From Ashinkailepas kermadecensis (Eukaryota > Arthropoda > Thecostraca > Neolepadidae): a stretch of 64,000 nucleotides of DNA. Below, one piece after another: positions 33,109 to 43,001 of this stretch. Every line of letters starts with the position of its first letter. The first letter of the stretch is position 1. The position numbers and the translations under genes were made by a program. The notes under the pieces are model-generated. The model did not search any database and was not told where the DNA came from. It saw only the letters and a program-made list of their open reading frames with translations. The stretch is from assembly GCA_034440615.1 (NCBI GenBank), contig JAOTOM010002703.1, positions 1-64,000 on the forward strand, given 5' to 3'.

Positions 33109-33130
33109 CGACATTGCGGCCGCAATGTCG
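33109..33130. other. perfect 22-bp palindrome
   Basis: CGACATTGCGG is followed directly by its exact reverse complement, with GCGGCCGC at the centre. It lies in the part of composite copy A that has no counterpart in copy B. The flanks do not extend the symmetry. Confidence 0.8.
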
Positions 33131-34226
33131 CCAAGGCAGCGGACGCGCACGAAAATCCAACTCCACACACAAGACAGCAGTGTAGAATATCCATAATACT
33201 TGACCTGACCTAACACCATTGACCTTGTCACATATTTGAAAGCAAAATGTCTATATCATTCTTATATCATGTTCTGTACGAAAAGTTTTCCCCTTACTGC
33301 GATAAGAAGAGATAATTTGACCTGACCTCCGTTTAGTAGCCTTGACCTTGATTGAAATTTTGGGAAAGCAGAGTTATTTGATTTGATGAAAGAAAAGTAT
33401 GATCTGGATTTGGTGCTGCCATGCTGCAATTACTGCGAATGGTGGCATTTTGGAGATTTTGGAATATTATCCTCCTTGGTCCATCCCAAGTCAATTTCAA
33501 GGGGAATTAGAAATCAAATTAGTGAATGAGGTCAAGAAGACAAATATGGTGGGGTCCAAGCACCACCAAAGGTATATAAAAATCCGCACTACCTTTTGGA
33601 AGGAAAGGATTACAAGTACTAACAGGGTTGCAGTGAAAATGCTCCTGTTGTGACACACCTGGTGCGTGGCCCATTCCAATTCCACCGATTTGAAAACTGT
33701 TTTGAATTCTAACATTATTCCTACTTTCCGAAGTTTTGCACTTTTTATTTCGGACTCTAGCGAAGAAACCATTCGAGCCGACACATTCATTTCAAAACCG
33801 TCGGATGACACTTCTGGGAATCTCCTGGGCTGACCTCTTCGCACTCCTTGGCCGTGACCGGAAAGGCATGTACCCAGTGTGACCTACTCTTGCTCTTGGC
33901 TGCGCCATTGGGTACGGGCGAGTCCACTGTATGACACTGTAGTCGCATGCTATGACTGCTATGCTAAGTTTTTATGTCGACATGTGCTGTGTACTGCTTT
34001 TTTGTTTACGTGACTTCACCTGTTACTGGGCGATTTTGTTCGTTGGCGAGGATGCTGAATAAACATAAGCATACACATCGTCAAATTAAAAATCAGAATG
34101 ATTGAGGTCTGAAATTATAGTGGGCAAAATCCGATGAGTTTTGGTTGGAGGGGGGAGGGGGGTTAAGTACGTTGACACTTCTGCCCCCGCCCCAATGTTT
34201 TTTTTCTTCAAAAATCGACACCCCTG

Positions 34227-36798
34227 TCTTGTACTCATGGTGGACGACGCTCCCAAAATAAGGCAGGAGACATTGTCTCCTAAGAACTTGGACAGCTAAG
34301 GAACTTGGATGTGCTGCAAGCATCCAGGTCTGTCTAGATAAAACCCTGTACCTTGTGGTGAAGCATGCAAACTTGAACCATTGTCATCCAGTATCCAAGG
34401 CAAACTTTCTGTTGCAGCCGGAAAATCGTCGTCTCACGGAGGAAGCAAAGGCCAAAGCACGGCAATACCATGATGTCGGTGCCGACAAAAAACGCATTCG
34501 GCAGCATTTGCAGGTCACTTATGGCAAAGCAGTAACACGCCATGACCTAAACAATGTTCTGAGGGCCCCTAGAGATGAGAGGTCAGCCTTGCAGAGTGCA
34601 GTTGATGTGCTCACTGAGCAGGGATTCAATGCCACAGTTGTCGAGGACCAGGGTACTGTCTGTGGTCTTTTCTTTCAGGACAAAGAGATGCAATCAGCAT
34701 ACCAGAAGTTTCCCGAACTGCTCCGGATGGACTCCACCTACAAGCTGGTGGACATTAGAACCCCAGTCTTCACCATCCTGGCGGTGGACTCGTTTGGACG
34801 GGGCGTGCCACTGGCGGTCTTCCTGGTCACTTGTGAAACTGCCAGAATGGTCGGAGCCATGCTTCAGGTCTTCAGGGCACAAAACGAAAGAACAGCTAGC
34901 TACACCAAGGTTTGTTTTAGCAGTGTGCATACCCAGTAATGTTAAAACAAACATGTTGGTATGGAGGTGAAAAGTTCAGTGGTATCATGCCCATCTTCCA
35001 ACTGAAAGGCTGTGGGCAAGTTTGATAAGGTAGGAGTTGGTTTGAGTCCCACCTGTCATTGCTCTGCCTGCGACCAAGCCAAGTGATCAAGCTGTCGGTG
35101 CATGCCAATACCACGAGCATCATCCCGATGGCAAACCAAACATAAACATGGTTTGATCTGGAAGGTTCTGTCCTAGTGTAGCTCATCTTCACCCGAGTGT
35201 CCTCTGTTCACTATCCCTGTGTCCCCCCCCCCCCCCAAGTGAAGCAGTCAAGAAAGTGCACCCATCCACCTTATCCCTCTATTCCTGTTCCAGCTTGTGG
35301 CATGCCTCTATGTTGCCACTATCTTTTGCTCTGTCCCCTTTCTCTCCCGGTAATTGGTAAACGTTGGTATGTCCCTCTCAATCTCCATGTTGGGGATGCA
35401 GCTATGTCCCAAAATGTTGAGAGAGGGAGAGAAAGAGAAAAAGTGTAACATTGCACTCATACAGTGTACGGAAAGACTCGTTCTAAAAGCTCCCATTGCA
35501 TCCCAACATTTTGAATATATTCCTGCTACTGGTTCTGGTTCATGTACCCATGTACCATATTTAGTACTGGCATGCAGTTAATACTGCCATCCCATTTTCA
35601 GGTGTGGCTCACGGACAAAGACCGTGCAGAAAGATCAGCGATTGCTGAAGTGTTCCCGGACTGCAACCTGTTCCTGTGCACATTCCATGTGCTGCAGGCG
35701 TTTCGGCGAGAGCTCAGTCTCGCTGGAATGACCAAGACCGAGAGGGATCGGATTCTGCGGACTTTACAGCAGCTTGTATATGCCAGACCAGAGGCTGAGT
35801 ATCAACGTGTTCGTCAAGATATTAGACATGCTTCCACGGAATGTTACCTTAGGGACAACTGGGATGAAATCATGGATCAGTGGGTGCGAGGGTTCTCTAG
35901 GCGGGATATGTCTGGCATCTTCACCAACAATCATCTTGAGTCACTTCATGGCAAGCTAAAGTCTGTGTGCAAGGCCCAGGACACCCTGCCAAAGTTTGTG
36001 TCTGGGTATCTTGTTGTGCTAAACGCTATCCGTGCCGACAGGAATGCTGAAATGCACTCGGCAATCAGCAAACGTCCAACGACATCTTGTCACGGCGAGC
36101 TAGGCGACTACGAGCGTCATGTCACGCCGTTTGCTCTTTCGCTGATCAGGGAGGAGTTGGAGCTTGCTGGTTGGACTTCCTTGGGTGTTGCCACAGGTGG
36201 ACGCTGGACTGCATGTGACGGTTCTGGGCACGTGGATGTAAGTCCAACAGGATGCGGGTGCATGTTTTATCGACAGTGCTGCATGCCTTGTCGGCACATA
36301 TTCGCAGTTCGACGGCAACTAAGCATGTCATTGTTTTCACAGGACCTCATTGGCAACAAGTGGCTCCTGTCTTATGCAGCTGATCATTTGCAGGCTCAGG
36401 TTGTGCCGTGTACTGCCCAAACTTCATGTGTGTCGACATGTCCCCTTCCACGGGCTGCCACTCCGAGAACTGATCGACAACGGTTCCGGAAACTCCATAT
36501 TATAACTTCACAAATAGCATCTGTAGGATCTGAGCTGTCCGGTCGGGAACATGAAGACCTAGCAAAAAAGCTGACACTGGTCCTGGAATGTTTGCAGGGA
36601 GGCAGGTCCTTCGCCATTGCTGAGGAATTGGATGCCACAATGGTTGATGACCCTGATGCAGATCCCCAATACGCAGGCGACAGGACATGTGGAGATGACA
36701 GAATGTCCAGTGCTGTAGATGGTCCTTACCTTGACCTCACATCATTCCTTTCGGACGATGAGCTTCCTTCAAGTCTTGTTCGTCCTCACCAAAACTGA
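34227..36798 (+). CDS. MULE transposase-like protein with SWIM zinc finger, two exons, 5'-truncated
   Basis: Exon 1 ends at 34909 (AAG|GTTTGT) and exon 2 starts at 35602 (TTTTCAG|GTG). The 692-nt intron is GT-AG in phase 0 and joins TASYTK to VWLTDKD. The joined frame is open from 34262 to the stop at 36796-36798. The order is a FAR1/zinc-ribbon-like start (CAASIQVCLDKT, then KHANLNHCHPVS), then the MULE DDE core: LLRMDSTYKL (first Asp), VWLTDKDRAERSAIAEVFPD (second Asp), LFLCTFHVLQAF (C-x2-H) and FTNNHLESLHGKLK (Glu). A SWIM finger follows, CGC-x7-CMPCRH (CxCx(n)CxH), then an acidic tail. The family is MULE transposases and the ZSWIM-type proteins derived from them. Upstream, SCTHGGRRSQNKAGD (34227-34273) looks like the missing N-terminal zinc-binding part in another frame, directly abutting a transposon end at 34226. 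The copy is therefore cut at its start. It could be a recent transposase or a decaying domesticated gene. Confidence 0.78.
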
Positions 36799-36959
36799 GC
36801 CAAAAGTGAGCGCATCTCGTAACCTGCAGCAATGTGACCCATTCTCCCAGCAATGTGACCCATTTCCCAGCAGTGTGCACCCACCCCATCACCATCCCCA
36901 GCAATGTGACCATCATCTGGTCCAGGCTGCCTTAGAAAGTTACCACAGCGCAGTGGCAG

Positions 36960-37440
36960 CCACATCACCACCACAAAGGACATCACCTGGTCAGGCTGCC
37001 CATCGTATTACAGGTTGTCTACTGCAGTCTACTGCACCAGCAAGCTTTTCAGATACTCCCATCTGCCGCACCGTAGTGTTGACCCAGTTACCACAGGGAA
37101 CGTCAGCGAGACGGCCCGTTCCGCGCAGAAAGGTTCAGATCCAGTCGCCACAGGGGACGCCTGCGGAACAGCCCGTCCGTCGCACACGATACTGTTGACC
37201 AAATCACCGCGAGGAACATCAACGGGACAGCCCATCCACCGCAACGTAGTGCCAACCCAGTCGCCACAGGGGACATTGGCGGGACAGCCCATCCGCCACA
37301 CCGTAGTGCTAGCCCAATCACCACAGAGAAAATCAGCGGGACAGCCTGTTCGCCGTAGCATAGTGGTAATCCAGTCGCCCCATGGGACATCAACGGGACA
37401 GTCCATCCGCCGAACCGCAAGCCAACCACCACAGTTGTCC
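36960..37440 (+). repeat. 57-bp repeat encoding 19-residue units
   Basis: Units of the form QSPQGTLAGQPIRHTVVLA recur about seven times. Successive examples are KSPRGTSTGQPIHRNVVPT, QSPQGTLAGQPIRHTVVLA, QSPQRKSAGQPVRRSIVVI and QSPHGTSTGQSIRRTASQP. Earlier units (about 36970-37195) are in another frame, so a frameshift lies near 37195. The DNA signature is CAGTCGCCACAGGGGAC. Confidence 0.85.
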
Positions 37441-37893
37441 ACACCAACCAGGCTTTCTGGTACTGGCATTGGCGAAGCCGCCGCTCAATCAGCATCGGTA
37501 CAAAACTTCCGTGGGGTTCTTGGTCCAGCTGTCGCGCACACCGCTCTCCCTCCGCCTTCCAACTCAGACACCGCTTCGGCAGGAGATCATTTCCTGGCCC
37601 CGTCGTGTACAGCACTCGACATGGTCCGACATGCTCGCCGCAACCTATGGGCGCCAAAGCCGTCGCCAGTGATCGGAACCCACCTCAGCTCACCGACACC
37701 GTCTCCGATCATCGGTGGGGTTCGTCGTGTACCGATCTCAAGTTCTGCTCCTTCACCAGTGATCGGTGCTCATAGGCCCCGAACGAACAGGGTATGCTCT
37801 CCAATCGTCTCTTCCCCAGTGCTTGGCAAGCACAATGAGAGACCTAGCGCGTCAGCGGCCCCAGTTTCCGCCGCCACAACTGTTGACAACTGA
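37015..37893 (+). pseudogene. putative ORF1 of the CR1/L2-type element, low complexity
   Basis: A 292-codon frame consists of the 19-residue repeats followed by Ser/Pro/Thr-rich sequence with three PSPVIG phrases (residues about 220-260). The repeats clearly begin earlier in another frame, so this frame is only the distal part. There is no zinc knuckle or esterase signature. I assign it to the retroelement by position only. It could instead be a repetitive part of the host intron. Confidence 0.35.
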
Positions 37894-38731
37894 CATCGCC
37901 AAGCTGATCGCACTCCTAGCTATTCTCAAAATCGTCGTTTTGGTTGTTTCTCCAGCCATCAATCACTGTCATGCATCGCCCTTGGTACCTGGCCCCATGC
38001 GTGACCTTGGATCGTCCGTGCCCCGGGCCGATCGTTCCGGTCGGTCGCCGACTCGTGGCCCCGCCCACCCCGTGTCATCTGACGCCGGGTCGGGTCGGAC
38101 CGGTCAACGCAGCGGCGGCACTAAGCGGGGTAGCCGTGGCGGCCGTGGTACGCGGCGTCGTGGTAGCAGAGGCGGCTTCAGGTGGAGTAAGCGGCCAGCG
38201 AACACTACCCTTCTGATTGGGTTTGTAAATGTACAATCGCTGAAACCCAAATTACTCGAGCTTACCAACGAGCTTCATCGACACAGTTTTGACGTGTTTG
38301 GAATTGGCGAGACCTGGCTATGCCCTTCAACACCTAGTCGACTGCTGGTGACGATGGGTTATACTTTGTACCGATCCGACCGGCCGGATGGCAGCGGGTA
38401 CGGCGGAGTGGCGTTGGTGGTCCGAGATGGTTTTGATACCACCACCATCAAGCCAGCTACAGGGGAACGACCTGCCAACAGCCGCCTCGGGGCCCTATGG
38501 ACCATGATTAAACCGGACGGTAGGCGCCAGCTGATTGTCGCAGTGGTGTACCGGCCGCCGCGCCGGGGAGTGGCAGATATCAGCGCGGACTTTGCTGATT
38601 TAGAAGCTCAGTATCAGCGCATTTTGATTGATTTTCCTGGAGTGAAGATAGTGGTGATAGGCGATTTGAACTCTGATTTTTTAAAGCCGGTCAGTGATTG
38701 CGCCAGGAAGCATCTCGGTGATTTTTTTTAA
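37766..38731 (+). pseudogene. APE-type endonuclease of the CR1/L2 element
   Basis: The 321-codon frame has a basic RGG-like segment (RGSRGGRGTRRRGSRGGF, residues about 122-142) just before the endonuclease start (LLIGFVNVQSL). The endonuclease shows FGIGETWL (catalytic Glu), YGGVALVVRDGF, VVYRPPRRG and IVVIGDLNSDFL (Asp and Asn). It ends at a stop directly after an eight-T run (38724-38731), and the protein continues in a neighbouring frame (VTDCTYVTGSLFDILVVN). A slip in the T-run is therefore the likely break. The Arg/Gly-rich leader fits RNA binding. Confidence 0.8.
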
Positions 38732-39353
38732 AATGATTTCGGCCTGCATCAATGCGTTACTGACTGTACTTACGTGACCGGTTCTCTGTTCGATATTTTG
38801 GTTGTCAATCACGCCGATCTTGTCACCCGCTGCGGGACAAAATTTTGTCACTTTAGTCCTCACAAATTCGTGCGTGCCTATCTCTCAATACCAAAGTGGC
38901 GACCGTCTGCTGTTACTGTTCGAACCCGTTGTCTCCGCCGCATTGACGTGCAACACTTTCATAATGATCTGCTGTCACAGGATTGGAGCGATGTTTGTCT
39001 ATCCGCGAGGGTTTCTGAACAATGGGAATATTTTTGGGCCATTTTTTGCGGGTTTTGGACGCGCATGCCCCCGTTCGCTCGGTTAAGATTAGAAACCCAA
39101 CTGCCCCAGCGGTCTCAGAAGATACCAGAGATCTCATGAGCCGACGCAGGGAAGCTCTGGCAGTGGGAGGCCATAACTATGCGTTATATAAGCATTTGAA
39201 TAGTGCTGTTCGTTCGGCCGTCAGAAGTGATACCAGATCGGACATAGAGAGGCGTATCTTTGAGGGGGTCCCAATTCCACTTGGAAAAACATTGAAACTA
39301 CAGTCTCTCGCAACAAAAGTAAACGTGTCATCCCTTCTGCGTCGCCTGACGAA

Positions 39354-40922
39354 TTGAATGCTTACTTCGTTGGGGTGGGTCCTCGGGTAGCAGCTGATAT
39401 AGCTGGGCAGGTGGATCCGCCCGACCTCGTATGTCGCCTCCCCAGGGTGGGTGCTTGTGCGTTTTCACTTGTACATTTGACGCTGTTCGAATTGAGAACC
39501 ATTGTTTTCGGGATGAATGGATCCTCTTCTCCCGGACCTGACGGAATCTCCACACGCATTGTTTGGCTGACTTTTGAGGTTTTAGGGGAGATATATCTTC
39601 ACATGGTCAACTCCTGCCTATCCAACGCTGACGTTCCTAACTCCTGGAAACACTCCCTAGTACTTCCGATCTTCAAGTCTGGCGACCCTTCCAAAGCATC
39701 CTCCTACCGTCCTATCTCTTTGGTTCCAACGATTGCCAAAATTGTTGAGCGGGCTGTTCATCAGCAACTCTACGGCTACCTGTCCCGCAACCACCTCCTA
39801 GCTCCCAATCAGCATGGTTTCCGTCCCCGCCACTCCACTGAAACCGCGCTGATAACCATAACTGACCACATCCTATCCGCCAATGACCGTGGGGATATAT
39901 CTCTCCTATGCCTGCTCGATTTGAGTAAGTGTTTCGATGTGATAGACCATGCCAAATTACTCTCAAAATTGGGCGCTCATGGTATCGATACTTCTTGGTT
40001 TTCGGCTTATCTAAAGAATCATACCCAAAGCGTAAGAATCACAGGCAGATTAGGCACTACCAAAACATCTTCTATGCTCCAAAACAACATAGGAATTTTT
40101 CAAGGCTCTTGTCTCGGCCCTCTCCTTTACAGCCTCTTTGCCAACGACCTCAGCCTCTTCGTTGAGGATGCTGTGGTTGTGCAGTACGCTGATGACACCC
40201 AAATTTTAGTTAGCGGCAAAAAATCCGAGATTTCATCTCTGAAAACACATCTCGAACACGTCTTAGCCTCTCTCGACATCTGGTTTTGCGCGAATGGGTT
40301 GAAAGTGAATGCTGATAAAACCCAGCTACTTCTGTTGGGCAGCCAGCAAAATTTACGCAACATTTCGGACATCACAGTGAACTTCCGCGATCAAATCCTC
40401 CATACGTGCTCAGAAGCAAAGAATCTTGGTCTCATGTTCGATTGCAACCTCTCCTGGAACTCTCATGTCTCCCTCATCACTAGGCGCTGTTTTGGAATTA
40501 TATGTGGTCTATCACATCTGAAGCACAACCTCCCGACGGGCGTCATTACAACGCTGGTCACTGCCCTGGTGATTTCCCAGGTTCGCTACTGTATTTCCAT
40601 ATATGGCAGCGGTACTCTCCAAAACATTTCCCGAATCCAAAAAATTCTAAATTTTGCGGCTAAAGTAATCTTCGGACGCAGGAAATTTGACTACGTTTCA
40701 GACCTGTTGGTGAGACTGGGGTGGCTGACAGCGAGTGAGTTGGCTAACTATCACTGTCTAACTGTCCTGCACAAGCTTCGTCGCTTTGGAGAGCCGGAAC
40801 AGCTCGCTCTGACCTTTCATACTGTAGGCCAGGTCAGCCAGAGGCAGTCAGTATCTAGACATGCTAGCGATCTCTACCTACCCAGATCTAGAACGGAAAT
40901 GGAAAAAGGCGGTTCCAAGTGA
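39354..40922 (+). pseudogene. reverse transcriptase of the CR1/L2 element, 522 codons
   Basis: The long frame covers all of RT: SSSPGPDGISTRIV, LVLPIFKSGDPSKASSYRPI, HGFRPRHSTETAL, CLLDLSKCFDVIDH (first Asp region), FQGSCLGPLLYSLF and the catalytic VQYADDTQILV. The thumb follows with LGLMFDCNLSWNSHV and RYCISIYGSG. The end (LYLPRSRTEMEKGGSK) is shifted, because RAAALYN-like residues follow in another frame after 40918. All catalytic residues are intact. The first part of the linker is in other frames, so the polyprotein as a whole is broken. Confidence 0.88.
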
Positions 40923-41230
40923 GTGCAGCTGCTCTATATAACGTATTACCTCAGGACCTGGGAGAACTGCCAGTGTCACGGTTTGGTGCGGCGCTGAAAC
41001 GGCATATCAGGCCATCTTGATGGATATGTTTGGCATGAGTTAGTTATTGCCTGGTGTTATGTGAGACTGGTGAGAATGTGAATTTGGAATGGTTGTCATC
41101 GCAGTATTTTAACAAAATTGTATCCTACTCTTATCGTTTTATCTACAAGACGAGGAATGGTAATAGCCACGAATGTGTTGTGGAAGGTTCTAATAAATGT
41201 CTATGTTGTCGCCCATGTTCCATTTTCAGG

Positions 41231-41382
41231 ACAGTCTGCGGGCGACACTGGTCACCTGATCAACTTAGATGGAGGCAGCCTAACGCTGGATCATCTGACC
41301 ATGCCGCCTCGCGTCAAAAGAACCGCGGCCGGCCGAAAGGCAGCGTGACTACAGTCGTGGGGGCAAGGAGGCAGTAAACGGG
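41231..41382 (+). pseudogene. candidate C-terminal exon of the MULE/SWIM gene (AT-hook)
   Basis: A polypyrimidine-type acceptor (CCATTTTCAG|GAC) opens and a consensus donor (ACGG|GTAAGT) closes a 152-bp segment. One frame reads HLTMPPRVKR, the next NRGRPKGSVTTVVGARRQ and a stop. From memory, basic tails with an RGRPKG AT-hook occur in MULE/SWIM proteins, so I read this as the lost tail, with a one-base shift between the two parts. A consensus phase-1 donor at 36806 (AAAA|GTGAGC) would fit the acceptor's frame, but the TGA at 36796 precedes it. The exon assignment is inference. Confidence 0.38.
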
Positions 41383-42518
41383 TAAGTTGTCTTGTAGCAT
41401 GTGTCATAAATTTATTATGAAGCATTACTTCATAACAGTGAGTACAAGAGGTTTCACTATGAGGTTGTTCAGCTGTTCCGTGAAGTAGCTAGTGGTAGGG
41501 TGGCACTCACATCAGTTAATTTTCTATGAATGCACATGTTCAACAAATCATGCCTTAGATTCTCTGACGAAACCTGGAGATGTGCAGTTATGCCTCCCAA
41601 AATCCCCATTTAGACCAGGCTCTGGGTGGAATATGGATGTGTGGCGACGAATATAGACAATTTCGTGACGATGTGTGTACAATTTCGGCGTCATATGTGT
41701 AAAACTGTCTGTCAATGTGTTTGGTTAGAAATCGTCAGGAAGTTCCATGCCAATTACCCAACATGTTCAGAAACTGTACAGAAAAAAAATCGCAAGTAGT
41801 GGCTGTGTGACCTCTGCTGACAGGGGTCAATGGCTGATATGTCTGACTGCATAATATTGGTATGATACAATTCTACGATTGTGGTTTATTGGGGATTCAT
41901 GAATATGCAACTAGATAGATTGTTGTATTCCTTGCTGATTTGGTAATGCCTATTTTTGCATATTTTGCAGGTCCACCAGCCATCGAAGATGATCCAAACG
42001 CCTTCGGAGAGCTTCGCTGGATGTAGCATCACCATACGAAGAATCCGGAAGACCGGGAGTTTCACCGTCGCTGGCCAACACCGCGTTTTGTCAGATTACA
42101 CCTGTGCCCATTGAGGAGTGCAATAGCACAGACCGGGTGCATCAGAGGCCGCAGTCTCCGCTACTGCCGGTGCTCTCGGCCGTACAGTGTCTATTTCGAG
42201 CTTATGACGGCTGCACGGTTGTGACATGTGCATGCCAAACGTACTAGTCCAGACATACGTTGTGCCGTGGTGTATACATGGTATTCATTCATGGTAAAAA
42301 TGGCCTGACAAGCTAGTCACGAAACGCGCTGTCTAGTCCATAAAGATCTGTTAATCCATGAAGTAGGAGTGCAGTTTCTAACAGATCAGTTGTTATCTCA
42401 GTATCAGCAGAGTAAATTTCCATTCACACATCCTCTTATTGCCCGGTGCGATATTTGCAATTGCTAAAAACCAATGTCTGTCGAGACAAATTGAAGAAGA
42501 AACTGCAGCCCCGTTTTC
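41383..42518. other. no supported gene; possible intron
   Basis: The sequence begins with the donor GTAAGT. A plausible acceptor (TTTTGCAG|GTCC) is at about 41971, followed by about 45 bp that stay open, but no motif supports an exon. The rest is AT-rich without repeats. Confidence 0.4.
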
Positions 42519-42520
42519 AA

Positions 42521-42988
42521 TGACATGGATATGTATGACATAGTTCAACATGAGTGGCTTTGGGTGCTGTGTGACCCTGCAGTCTGCTGCCGTGTACGCC
42601 CAGATAGCTGTCATCCATTATTCTTGCTTTTTGAAACTACCATGTTTGCTGTTTACTTACCTTGTATGTTTTCAAATGACATGGATATGTATGACATAGT
42701 TAAACATGAGTGGCCTTGGGTGCTGTGTGACCCTGCAGTCTGCTGCCGTGTGCGCCCAGATAGCTGTCATCCATTATTCTTGCTTTTTGAAACTACCATG
42801 TTTGCTGTTTACTTACCTTGTATGTTTTCAAACGACATGGATATGTATGACATAGTTAAACATGAGTGGCCTTGGGTGCTGTGTGACCCTGCAGTCTGCT
42901 GCCGTGTGCGCCCAGATGGCTGTCATACATTCTTCTTGCTTTTTGGAATTACTATGATGTTTGCCATGTACTTACATTGTGGTATGTT
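42521..42988 (+). repeat. 156-bp tandem repeat, three units, open in one frame
   Basis: TGACATGGATATGTATGACA starts at 42521 and 42677, and with one change (CGACATGG) at 42833, so the period is exactly 156 bp. Units 1 and 2 are nearly identical, and unit 3 diverges in its last third. Because 156 is divisible by three, one frame (42525-43001) reads three copies of a 52-residue unit (MDMYDIV-HEW, VLCDPAVCCRVRPD, CH-LF/FFLLF) without a stop for 158 codons. The unit has five Cys and a hydrophobic half. No known domain is recognised. It may be chance openness of a recent duplication. Confidence 0.9.
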
Positions 42989-43001
42989 TGCCAGTGTTTG
43001 A

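Larger units (their letters stand above)
30633..34226. mobile_element. composite repeat copy A (pair with 57840-60892)
   Basis: Two long blocks match copy B in the same order. Block 30633-32620 parallels 58609-60470, and block 33990-34226 parallels 60680-60892. The shared right end AAATCGACACCCCTG is at 34212-34226. Inside are a degenerate CTCAAAAA-containing repeat (30633-30860), a nested MITE ending CTAGGTACGCCACTG (31340-31589) and a 35-bp minisatellite (31629-32211). Copy A has an extra 1.3 kb (32640-33990) with no match in copy B. No transposase gene is seen, so it would be non-autonomous or a segmental duplication. Confidence 0.7.
36810..41215 (+). mobile_element. CR1/L2-type non-LTR retrotransposon between the MULE exons
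   Basis: Going 5' to 3' there is a Pro/Ser/Thr-rich frame with a 57-bp repeat (36.9-37.9 kb), an Arg-Gly-rich stretch joined to an endonuclease (37.9-38.7 kb), a broken linker (38.7-39.35 kb), RT (39.35-40.92 kb) and a 3' UTR with AATAAA at 41192-41197. There is no RNase H, which separates it from the I-type elements. Frame breaks occur at a T-run near 38727, around 39100-39350, and at 40920, where the last conserved residues (ALYNVLPQDLGELPVSRFG) continue in another frame. The exact insertion ends are not resolved. Confidence 0.75.

Noticed and set aside
35197..35581. Small frames within the MULE/SWIM intron
   Set aside because: They lie between a well-supported donor and acceptor and are low-complexity (C-run and GAGA/AAAG patch).
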